Assembly: GCA_017940955.1 (NCBI GenBank)
Contig: JAGAXP010000285.1
Location: forward strand, 1-10,288
Direction of reading: 5' to 3'
Origin: Oribacterium sp.
GTDB taxonomy: Bacteria > Bacillota_A > Clostridia > Lachnospirales > Lachnospiraceae
DNA: 10,288 nt
Shown: piece after piece, positions 1-5,198 of the stretch
Position numbering within the stretch: position 1 is the first letter of the stretch
Layout of the letters: each line of letters begins with the position of its first letter
Program-made: the position numbers and the translations under genes
The notes under the pieces: model-generated
The model's input: the letters and a program-made list of their open reading frames with translations, nothing else
What the model was told of the DNA's origin: nothing
The model's database searches: none

Positions 1-2
1 AT

Positions 3-164
3 ACCATTGGTCTCGGGGATGCGATCTGGTCAGGAAGGATCCCCGGGGCCTCTTTCTTTATAATGATGATTGTCATTATAAAGAGCAGTCCGGAGACAAT
101 CAAGCAGATCAGTTTTCTGCTAAACTATGAGGTCAACAACACTCACACCATGACGAGGTGGTAA
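3..164 (+). CDS. C-terminal fragment of an unidentified membrane protein
   Basis: An open frame enters from the left edge and ends at TAA 162-164, giving 53 residues with no start inside the window. It contains a hydrophobic stretch of about ten residues (ASFFIMMIVII) followed by a polar tail rich in Lys, Asn, Thr and ending in Arg-Trp. That suggests the end of a polytopic membrane protein. A second frame (2) is also open to about 129, but its residue composition is less protein-like. I do not recognise the family; a polysaccharide polymerase or transporter tail would fit but nothing proves it. The frame ends about 66 bases before the toxin start, with which it is co-oriented. Confidence 0.5.
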   Translation, partial: TIGLGDAIWSGRIPGASFFIMMIVIIKSSPETIKQISFLLNYEVNNTHTMTRW

Positions 165-214
165 TCTCCCGAGCCATATTATAAGGTGCTCCATAAATAT
201 GGATGTCACTATGG

Positions 215-224
215 AAGGGAGGTG
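215..224 (+). promoter_or_regulatory. strong ribosome binding site of the holin-like toxin
   Basis: AAGGGAGGTG includes GGAGG at 218-222, eight bases before the ATG at 231. It is close to a perfect Shine-Dalgarno match and fixes the start of the 39-codon toxin frame. Such strong sites are typical of type I toxins, whose translation is held down by RNA structure or antisense RNA. Confidence 0.75.
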
Positions 225-230
225 GCGCAC

Positions 231-350
231 ATGACTGACTACGAAATCTTAATGATTGTGCTATCTATATTAGCATTGCTTTTTACAGCTTGTGGTTTCT
301 TATTGGCGTTGCTTAACTTTCTCGATAAGAGAAATAAGCGAAAAAAATAA
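231..350 (+). CDS. holin-like type I toxin (Hol_Tox-like small membrane peptide)
   Basis: The 39-residue peptide has a short polar start (MTDYE), one hydrophobic helix at about residues 6-29, then a basic tail (LDKRNKRKK). This matches the layout of the putative holin-like toxin family and of TxpA/BsrG-type type I toxins, which insert in the membrane and damage it when overproduced. The start is set by a GGGAGG ribosome site eight bases upstream. The last codons are a seven-A run (341-347) that on the opposite strand forms the U-tract of an antisense RNA terminator. Toxin mRNA and antitoxin RNA would therefore overlap tail to tail. A 5'-truncated relative of this locus lies at about 4870-5060. 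The toxin assignment rests on peptide layout and locus architecture; no toxicity can be shown from sequence. Confidence 0.8.
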   Translation: MTDYEILMIVLSILALLFTACGFLLALLNFLDKRNKRKK

Positions 351-379
351 TGCCTCTCTCGTCTGCAAACGAGGGAGGC
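341..379 (-). terminator. intrinsic terminator of the antisense RNA, inside the toxin 3' end
   Basis: An 11-base stem at 352-379 with loop around TTGCAG is followed on the minus strand by ATTATTTTTTT (350 down to 341). In this copy the antisense strand has one C-A mismatch in the stem (a G-U wobble on the sense strand). The second copy has a perfect stem. The stem can also protect the 3' part of the toxin mRNA. Confidence 0.75.
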
Positions 380-445
380 GGCTCTTACTGAGAGCTAAAT
401 AACCATATCTCGGGAGCATCCACTTTGGAGTGGGTACTTTCCCTA
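341..445 (-). ncRNA. predicted antisense antitoxin RNA of the holin-like toxin (RatA-like arrangement)
   Basis: A consensus-like promoter on the minus strand (451-479) would start a transcript near 445, reading towards the toxin. The RNA would be about 100 nt. It contains hairpins CCACT/AGTGG (loop CCAA) and GCTCT/AGAGC (loop CAGTA), then the terminator stem at 352-379 followed by a U-run opposite the toxin's last codons. This is the converging, 3'-overlapping design known from txpA/ratA and bsrG/SR4. The segment 409-436, with its stem-loop, is nearly unchanged in the second copy, which points to selection on the RNA rather than on the protein. Transcript ends are inferred. Confidence 0.65.
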
Positions 446-450
446 CTAAA

Positions 451-479
451 AATATATCATTTGTGATAATGATTTTCAA
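451..479 (-). promoter_or_regulatory. sigma-A-type promoter of the antisense RNA
   Basis: On the minus strand a -35 element TTGAAA (474-479) is separated by exactly 17 bases from a -10 element TATATT (451-456). The equivalent positions of the second copy (5026-5054) keep TTGAAA and the 17-base spacing with TATATA, although surrounding bases have drifted. Conservation of both boxes supports function. Confidence 0.65.
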
Positions 480-523
480 TAATTAAGCTAATATTAGACA
501 GCGTAAGTTTACCGTAGGAATTG

Positions 524-541
524 AAAAAGCGAGAATCGCCT
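524..541 (-). terminator. weak candidate terminator of the UbiA operon
   Basis: On the minus strand AGGCGA-TTC-TCGCTT folds as a six-pair stem with one G-U pair and a three-base loop, running into a short U-tract (524-528). It lies about 130 bases past the UbiA stop and is the only hairpin with a T-run that I find before the antisense promoter. The stem is short, so this is tentative. Confidence 0.35.
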
Positions 542-568
542 AGATTTTGAAAAAGTTATGTAGATTCG

Positions 569-631
569 TCATTTGTTGCGGTGACCGCCTCCGCCATACT
601 TAAGGCAAAGCTCTACGATGTCTTTCTGATT
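569..631 (-). pseudogene. short remnant resembling a DHHA1 domain C-terminus
   Basis: The minus-strand frame ending at TGA 569-571 reads KDIVELCLKYGGGGHRNK and is closed upstream by TAA just before residue N. The GGGGH-R-N segment preceded by a K/D-I-x-E-L helix is the signature end of DHH/DHHA1 phosphoesterases (RecJ, NrnA and DHH-superfamily relatives). In those proteins it lies near the C-terminus, usually followed by A-A/S-G-F. Here only about 20 codons remain. A one-base frameshift upstream would join KIR to KDIVELC, as expected for the R-S-K element of the domain. There is no start and no catalytic DHH part, so it is a degraded fragment if the match is real. Chance similarity cannot be excluded for so short a stretch. 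Confidence 0.35.
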
Positions 632-671
632 TTATGGTGCCTGTCAACTATGGTCCCCTTCATCCGTCCCT

Positions 672-1601
672 TTAGTCCATTATTGCAACCAGATCTGTAC
701 GTAAAAACATATCCAGACCCGGAATATTGATATTATATAGTACAATAAAAAGAACCCCAAGGATGATCACATATAACATGAGCCACTTTTCCCGGAATAG
801 TTTCTCAGGTTTTTGTACGGCAGAATCAGGTTTATAACAGATGCTTAGGTAGTAGCAAAATAATCCACATATGAACGGTATGATCAGCAAAAGCTCAATC
901 CTGTACTTGATAAGGAAAACACCGCAGAAAAATACTGCAAGGAATCCATAAAATATCGCCGACAATAGCAGTCGAAGCTCGCTATATCCTCCGAATGATT
1001 TTCTATAGAGTTTTGCCTGTACCGGGTTTCCGATCATTCGATATTCAGCAAAACGTTTGGCTGCCATCAAAAATGCTCCGCCCATCCAGTATCCCATAAC
1101 AAAACTTAACGGCGGGTAAAAGGACTCAGTAACACAGAACCAGCCTATTGCGAATCGAAGTGCATTGTTCACCGATTCGGTTAAAACATCTATATACGGA
1201 ATATCCTTTGTACGGACAGGATTAACATTATAAAGGATTCCCATTATAAGGAGAATAATTACTGTAATCAGGGTCGGACGATTGATAAAGTTTGCAACAA
1301 TTAGAGAGGCAGCCAGAAGACAAAAATATTCACAGTAAATAATCCTGGCATCGAGTCCCTCCGTTACTGCGGGACGATATTTTTTTACAGGGTGGTATTT
1401 ATCAAATTCTGCATCGAGCCATTCATTTATGACATAGTTTGCTGAAGCCGCAAAGGACGTAGCAAGAAGGCCGGTAATAACCGTTGAAACTAACCTTTCC
1501 AGCCCTCCTCTAACCATCATCCACGCAAGCCATACTCCTGGCAGGATAAAAAGCTGCTTGATCCAATGATCAAACCTAGCAATCTTAATATAGGGCATCA
1601 T
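672..1601 (-). CDS. UbiA-family prenyltransferase, polyprenyl-phosphate phosphoribosyltransferase-like
   Basis: This 309-residue polytopic protein (about eight or nine membrane segments) belongs to the UbiA superfamily. The first Asp-rich motif runs from N55 to P77: N55, N59, E60, D63, D67, K69, H70 and P71, ending K-K-Y-R-P. The DKYHP-KKYRP part closely resembles DPPR synthases (Rv3806c type), which move phosphoribose from PRPP to a polyprenyl phosphate, rather than quinone-type UbiA. The second motif lies at about 124-148 (YN-NPVR, then D138 in IDVLTES). The expected role is to make a polyprenyl-phosphate-linked sugar or a prenylated product at the membrane. It overlaps the methyltransferase gene by four bases (ATGA), so translation is probably coupled. 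The substrate is inferred, and the NE in place of ND in motif 1 is a small departure from the mycobacterial enzyme. Confidence 0.8.
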   Translation of the reverse strand: MMPYIKIARFDHWIKQLFILPGVWLAWMMVRGGLERLVSTVITGLLATSFAASANYVINEWLDAEFDKYHPVKKYRPAVTEGLDARIIYCEYFCLLAASLIVANFINRPTLITVIILLIMGILYNVNPVRTKDIPYIDVLTESVNNALRFAIGWFCVTESFYPPLSFVMGYWMGGAFLMAAKRFAEYRMIGNPVQAKLYRKSFGGYSELRLLLSAIFYGFLAVFFCGVFLIKYRIELLLIIPFICGLFCYYLSICYKPDSAVQKPEKLFREKWLMLYVIILGVLFIVLYNINIPGLDMFLRTDLVAIMD

Positions 1602-2458
1602 ATACTATCTTTCACCTCGAAAATACATAATCTTGAATCAAACAAATTCAGAGGAAGCATAACGGATTTAGGGGAAAGCTTCACAACCGGTTTCAAAAAA
1701 GGCAGATATTTCGTCAACCTCTCACTAATGTATTTCCATGAAAAGTACCATTTTGCGTACTTCCATTTCACAGGACGAAATCCGGCTTTATTCATTATCT
1801 TTAAAAGAGTGCTCTTGTTATAGTATCCAATGTGGGCAACCCGATAATGCCACCATCTCTTGCCCATGATCAAAGCCATAAATGACGAAACATCCGGAGT
1901 AGTTATAATCACTTTTCCATTTGTCTTAAGATAATCCGGAATCCTTTTAAGCATGGGTAAAGGATCTGCAATATGCTCTATTACATCCGTCAGAAAGATT
2001 GCATCGAATCTTTCTTCAGGGCACATATCAGGAAATGTACCCTGGATGATGTCAAGACCATCTTTCTTTCCCATGTCAGATAAAAATGCTGACGGTTCAA
2101 TTCCCGTGGCACAATATCCGTGTTTTATCGCTTCTCGCAGAAACAATCCGCTTCCTGCACCTATATCAAGGATTCTGCCATTATCAGGAATATAGGCTTC
2201 AACATTTTTCAAAAGCTTAACAAACTGTAGAGTTCTCTGATCACTGCTGTCAATATATCCTTCATCCTCCAATAATTCGTAATAATCCGTTACATCAGCA
2301 GTATTACATTGGATAAATCCGCAATTACGGCATTTATACCGTGGCAGGCTTATACCGTAATCAGCGTCTGTGATTTTAAATCGTTCCGGCTGAAGCTTGA
2401 GATCATCGTTTCCTCCAACACGAGAAAATTCTTCTTTACCGCAAACCCAGCACTTCAT
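1598..2458 (-). CDS. zinc-ribbon class I SAM-dependent methyltransferase
   Basis: The 286-residue soluble protein starts with a four-cysteine zinc-ribbon (C3-W-V-C6 and C43-R-N-C46) and continues into a Rossmann methyltransferase domain. SAM-binding motif I is LDIGAGSG at about 97-104. The acidic residue closing strand 2 is E121 in GIEPS, motif II is FDAIFLTDVIEHI at about 151-163, and post-motif II is KTNGKVIITTPD at 178-189. This architecture is common in sugar and polysaccharide gene clusters, where such enzymes methylate nucleotide sugars or glycan ends. The start overlaps the stop of the glycosyltransferase gene and its stop overlaps the UbiA start, four bases each, giving a tight three-gene unit. 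The acceptor is unknown; the neighbours suggest a sugar or lipid-linked sugar. Confidence 0.85.
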   Translation of the reverse strand: MKCWVCGKEEFSRVGGNDDLKLQPERFKITDADYGISLPRYKCRNCGFIQCNTADVTDYYELLEDEGYIDSSDQRTLQFVKLLKNVEAYIPDNGRILDIGAGSGLFLREAIKHGYCATGIEPSAFLSDMGKKDGLDIIQGTFPDMCPEERFDAIFLTDVIEHIADPLPMLKRIPDYLKTNGKVIITTPDVSSFMALIMGKRWWHYRVAHIGYYNKSTLLKIMNKAGFRPVKWKYAKWYFSWKYISERLTKYLPFLKPVVKLSPKSVMLPLNLFDSRLCIFEVKDSI

Positions 2459-3765
2459 TGTTTAGCCTCCTCTTTAAACAGCTTTATAAAAGATGGATTG
2501 AAATCCTTATATTTTAATACAGCAACCAGTTCATGAATTATAGTTACAGAAAGTAACAGATAAGCCATCAGATAAATCCAGACTTCAACACATGTTGTCC
2601 TTGGATAATTGTCGCTGAAGTTTAACCTGAACAGTGTTGCCGCGCCCCAGTAAGTCGGAATAGTAAAAACCAAACCATAAAGAATACTTTCCAAAGCCGG
2701 TATGACTTTTAGGTTCATCTCACTTCCATGTTCTGAAAACTCTATAATAAGCGGTATTGCGAGATAACAGAGTGTATACCTGAAAGCATTGGCAGGAAAA
2801 AAAGTCATGACCGCACACAGAAAAAAAGCTGTTCGGCTTCGGCTGTTGCTTAGAAAAGACAGAAAAACCATCATTAGCAGGAAAAAAATCGAAGCTGCCG
2901 ATCCAAAATTCTCGTTTGGAATATTTCCCGTTACCAAAAAATATACCGTGGTGACAATACCTTTAATGAAATTAACTCTTCCAACGCAATCGACATTAAA
3001 TGTGTCCAATATATTTGAAAGCCAGAGCAGGAAACCATCTTTCCCAAGAAAAAAGAAAAAAGGACCGAAGAACAATACAATTCCGTAGAGCACCAGGCGT
3101 AATGTTTCCTTCCATCGCTTCTCCTTCAGATACAGAAGCCCAAAAATCGAAGGATATATCTTTATTCCGGCGCTCACTGCAATCAGTATCATAGCAGCTT
3201 CCCGCTGAAACTTTGAACTACTGTCTTTCCAATCAAGTGCTATCAGGAGGAGAACAAGGACGATTACGCAGCTGTTTCCGCGTTCATAAGCTCCGGCAAA
3301 GAACGGAGTAGATAGTAACAGACAGATAAACATCATCTTGTAACTTCCTTTTTTTATCCATGTTTTTACCCCATACAAAAACGCAAGTGTAAGAAATATA
3401 GAGTAAAAAAGAAAAACCAATAAAGTATAGTGGGATAACTGATATTCAATTATATTTGTCAGAATCTTACCATCCCTTACAGTCAGGCGATGAAGCAGGA
3501 AGTAAAAAACATATACCAAGGGAGGAAATGTTCCCCATTCGCCGGTGACATTGGCGTAGATGTGCTTCGCATCCTGCATAAAAATAATATGCTGAAAATA
3601 ATCTCCGAATTGCCAGCCCCCATGATTGTTCATAATCAGCCAGTCAAAGGCATTTGCACCTGCCAGAAATGCATAAACAAAAAAAGAGATGATTCCTGTC
3701 AGCGATACAACCACAAATAAATCGTATCGAGTAGGTCTCTTTACAACATTCAAATCTGAATTCAT
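2455..3765 (-). CDS. GT87/DUF2029-type polytopic membrane glycosyltransferase (GT-C fold)
   Basis: The 436-residue integral membrane protein has about nine to eleven hydrophobic segments. Features of the GT87/DUF2029 family are visible: an early luminal loop with G-D55-Y, a conserved F-P-P-L at 80-83, the E-R-G-N motif at 161-164 starting a membrane helix, and the I-K-I-Y-P motif at 201-205 followed by LKEKRWKE. Known members transfer mannose or arabinofuranose from polyprenyl-phosphate donors to cell-surface glycans outside the membrane. The protein is placed upstream of, and coupled to, the methyltransferase and UbiA genes, which fits a donor-and-transferase module. Its ribosome site (AGGAG at minus-strand spacing 11) lies at the end of a degenerate 62-base repeat. 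The exact donor sugar and acceptor are not determinable. Confidence 0.8.
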   Translation of the reverse strand: MNSDLNVVKRPTRYDLFVVVSLTGIISFFVYAFLAGANAFDWLIMNNHGGWQFGDYFQHIIFMQDAKHIYANVTGEWGTFPPLVYVFYFLLHRLTVRDGKILTNIIEYQLSHYTLLVFLFYSIFLTLAFLYGVKTWIKKGSYKMMFICLLLSTPFFAGAYERGNSCVIVLVLLLIALDWKDSSSKFQREAAMILIAVSAGIKIYPSIFGLLYLKEKRWKETLRLVLYGIVLFFGPFFFFLGKDGFLLWLSNILDTFNVDCVGRVNFIKGIVTTVYFLVTGNIPNENFGSAASIFFLLMMVFLSFLSNSRSRTAFFLCAVMTFFPANAFRYTLCYLAIPLIIEFSEHGSEMNLKVIPALESILYGLVFTIPTYWGAATLFRLNFSDNYPRTTCVEVWIYLMAYLLLSVTIIHELVAVLKYKDFNPSFIKLFKEEAKQ

Positions 3766-3778
3766 TTTGTATTATTCT

Positions 3779-3908
3779 CCTCGTCTATAAAGCAATTTTT
3801 CAAGCCTGACTATCTGACACACAGATGTAAATCTAATCGGCTCGTCTATATATGCATATTCTTTAGTCGTAATTTATGACATACAGATGCAAATTTAGTC
3901 AGCTCGTC
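3779..3908 (-). repeat. degenerate 62-base tandem repeat, about two units
   Basis: The 31-base blocks 3816-3846 and 3878-3908 match at 26 positions and are exactly 62 bases apart. The ten bases CTCGTCTATA at 3779 recur at 3841 with the same offset, and a third partial unit begins CTCGTC at 3903. The array fills most of the 172-base gap between the small membrane protein gene and the glycosyltransferase gene. The glycosyltransferase ribosome site sits at its edge. No coding frame or clear hairpin runs through it. Confidence 0.65.
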
Positions 3909-3937
3909 ACTGGTTTTTGAAGCAATGGTATATCATT

Positions 3938-4363
3938 TCAGTCCGTGTCAATCCATTTCAGCTGAATATTCAGATCATCAGTTTCAGGACTGACGATAAC
4001 ATGAATTATTTTATCTTCATAGCTTAGTGACTCATCATAGTTGTAATCGAGATCTGTCTCTTTTCTAAAATACCTGAGGGCATCTGCTTTTATTTTCGTA
4101 CCTGCTCCATAGGGTGCCGGTTTGGATTCGCTTATAGGAATAAGTGAAAACTGTAATGCGTCATACCAGTATTCAACAGTCTTATCAGGAATTGTCTCAA
4201 ACCACTCCATCCTGACGGACATCTCGGCACTGTGCATAGCCTGTAAATCTGACATCTCACAGGAATATTCAGAGTCTTTCACAAAATATGCAGAAACTGC
4301 AAAAACAATATTGATCATGATCAGACAAACCGCATAAAATTGCCAGGATAATTTCAGTTTCAT
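3938..4363 (-). CDS. small membrane-anchored hypothetical protein
   Basis: The 141-residue protein has a basic start (MKLKLSWQ), one hydrophobic helix at about residues 8-27 and a charged extracytoplasmic remainder of about 110 residues rich in Asp, Glu, Tyr and Trp. No lipobox cysteine follows the helix, so it is more likely a signal-anchor protein than a lipoprotein. It is preceded on the minus strand by GAGGT three to four bases from the ATG and AAGGAG eleven bases away. Its ATG overlaps the TGA that ends the LtaS-like fragment upstream (ATGA). It lies 172 bases upstream of the glycosyltransferase gene and may be transcribed with it. I do not recognise a family. Confidence 0.7.
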   Translation of the reverse strand: MKLKLSWQFYAVCLIMINIVFAVSAYFVKDSEYSCEMSDLQAMHSAEMSVRMEWFETIPDKTVEYWYDALQFSLIPISESKPAPYGAGTKIKADALRYFRKETDLDYNYDESLSYEDKIIHVIVSPETDDLNIQLKWIDTD

Positions 4364-4522
4364 CTTACCTCATACTCCTTCCACACAGTATATTGTAAAA
4401 AATGGGACCTAAACCATGCCTCATCTATATTGTCAAACATATTCACGTACTGTACGTACTTATAAATTTTGATGAGGGAGCTTCTGAAAGGTCGTTTACG
4501 CCGACATAGAGTTTACCTTCAT
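4360..4522 (-). pseudogene. frameshifted C-terminal fragment of a second LtaS-like gene
   Basis: The stretch 4412-4522 aligns with 5193-5304, the 3' end of the intact LtaS-like gene, at roughly 93 of 112 positions by eye with a single base missing near 4480. Translated in two frames it reads EGKLYVGVNDLSEAP, then IKIYKYVQYVNMFDNIDEAWF. The intact protein has EGRLYAGVNDLSEDP and IKMYQYVQYANMFDDIDEEWF. After this the fragment diverges and runs to a TGA overlapping the ATG of the next gene. No catalytic part is present. Most differences are third-position-like, so the source was probably a functional paralogue rather than a very recent copy of the neighbour. Confidence 0.8.
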
Positions 4523-4595
4523 TAGTTTCTAGGTTTTATATCGTCATATTGGTCATTATAATTAATATAATGTTGCTATACTCCGAATATGATAA

Positions 4596-4796
4596 GCGCA
4601 GAAAGACAGATGGCTTAAACATGGATATGAAGCCGGTGAACAACATGGCAGAGATTCCCTGTTATATTCCTTAGTTATGAATAGTGTTTTTAACGTTTCT
4701 GACGCTGCTGAGAGAGAAAACAAGAGCAAGACTCAATTCAAAAGTGATATGGAAGCTTATATGACTGATCAAAAGAAATCGACTTCAGAATCATAG
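4596..4796 (+). pseudogene. C-terminal remnant, possibly of an Rpn/PD-(D/E)XK family protein
   Basis: A plus-strand frame opens after TAA 4593-4595 and runs 66 codons to TAG 4794-4796 with no convincing start or ribosome site. It includes RWLKHGYEAGEQHGRDSL, then LVMNSVFNVSDAAEREN and TQFKSDMEAYM. The pattern (E-x-G-x-x-x-G, then L-V, a short I/V-x-D-A-A helix and a final F-x-x-x-M helix) resembles the tail of Rpn-type recombination-promoting nucleases and related PD-(D/E)XK transposase-family proteins. The nuclease domain is absent. This identification is by pattern only and is uncertain; the frame may also be part of another degraded gene. Confidence 0.35.
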
Positions 4797-4869
4797 CTAT
4801 AAATTAATATCTGTTTTTTAGCCGGATAAATTCCGCAAATCGAATTTTATTCCGGAGCCGTTTTCTAAT

Positions 4870-4926
4870 AGTTTTCTTTTCTTGCTTAACTTTCTCGATA
4901 AGAGAAACAACAAGCAAAAAAATAAT
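4870..4926 (+). pseudogene. truncated, frameshifted second copy of the holin-like toxin
   Basis: From about 4882 the sequence matches the toxin's 3' half: LNFLDKRN is encoded identically to the first copy. The start codon, ribosome site and most of the membrane helix are missing, replaced by unrelated sequence with no in-frame start after TAG 4819-4821. Compared with the first copy there are two extra bases before the seven-A run, so the original TAA stop is also out of frame. No functional toxin can be made here, although the overlapping antisense RNA signals persist. Confidence 0.75.
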
Positions 4927-4954
4927 GCCTCTCTCGTCTTCAAACGAGAGAGGC
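4916..4954 (-). terminator. intrinsic terminator of the orphan RNA, possibly also of the LtaS-like gene
   Basis: A perfect 11-pair GC-rich stem (4927-4954) with a six-base loop is followed on the minus strand by ATTATTTTTTT. I see no other terminator between the LtaS-like stop at 5180 and this point, so read-through from that gene would probably end here. Confidence 0.75.
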
Positions 4955-5019
4955 GGATCTCACCAAGAGCTAAATAACCAAAACTCGGGAGCATCCACTT
5001 TGGAGTGGGTACTTTATTC
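4916..5019 (-). ncRNA. predicted orphan antitoxin antisense RNA (second copy)
   Basis: The whole antisense unit of the first locus is retained: promoter boxes at 5026-5054, the CCACT/AGTGG stem-loop segment (4983-5014, nearly identical to 411-442), and the terminator stem at 4927-4954 followed by a U-run. The predicted RNA is about 100 nt. As the matching toxin is destroyed, it could act in trans on the first locus or on paralogues elsewhere, or be an inert relic. Differences from the first copy cluster in the loops and linkers, for example at 4957-4964 against 382-389. It lies downstream of and in the same direction as the LtaS-like gene. Confidence 0.55.
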
Positions 5020-5024
5020 ATAAA

Positions 5025-5198
5025 TTATATATCATTTATGATTTTATCTTTCAATAACTTCCTGAATTTCAACCTTTGTTCATTAAGCGTTTCTGAGCTA
5101 CATATAACCAACTCTCGATATAGATGAATCAACAAGATAATATACAAACCACTTCCATATAGTCCTTCCCAATAATCATTCAATAAGTCTTGAACCAT
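5025..5198 (-). pseudogene. 57-codon frame overlapping the LtaS-like 3' end; possible N-terminal remnant of a membrane protein
   Basis: Starting at an ATG inside the last codons of the LtaS-like gene, this frame reads MVQDLLNDYWEGLYGSGLY, continues through a hydrophobic stretch (IILLIHLY) and ends in a charged tail at TAA 5025-5027. The Y-W-E-G-L-Y-G-x-G-L-Y start followed at once by a membrane helix recalls the N-terminus of large polytopic proteins in Lachnospiraceae surface-glycan regions, but that is from memory of the pattern. The last codons coincide with the antisense RNA promoter, so the frame appears cut by that cassette. The nearest GAGG is one base from the ATG, too close for good initiation. 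It could be a chance frame. Confidence 0.3.
5026..5054 (-). promoter_or_regulatory. promoter of the orphan antisense RNA
   Basis: A minus-strand TTGAAA (5049-5054) is followed after 17 bases by TATATA (5026-5031). An overlapping TATAAT two bases further on is an alternative -10. Position and boxes match the promoter of the first copy. Confidence 0.6.

Noticed and set aside
1566..1823. Plus-strand 85-codon frame over the UbiA-methyltransferase junction
   Set aside because: It overlaps two well-supported minus-strand genes and has no ribosome site or recognisable protein pattern.
3779..3908. CRISPR-like array
   Set aside because: Only two imperfect 31-base blocks with 62-base spacing and shared spacer ends; this is a degenerate tandem repeat and no cas genes are near.
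4399..4442. TTGACA in the LtaS-like fragment as a promoter for the gene at 3938-4363
   Set aside because: No acceptable -10 box stands 16-18 bases downstream; the match comes from the coding sequence for FDN in the fragment.
4818..5021. Minus-strand 67-codon frame across the second antisense RNA
   Set aside because: Its codons are explained by the RNA stem-loops and the reversed toxin tail; it has no ribosome site and no homologous frame is expected for an RNA gene.
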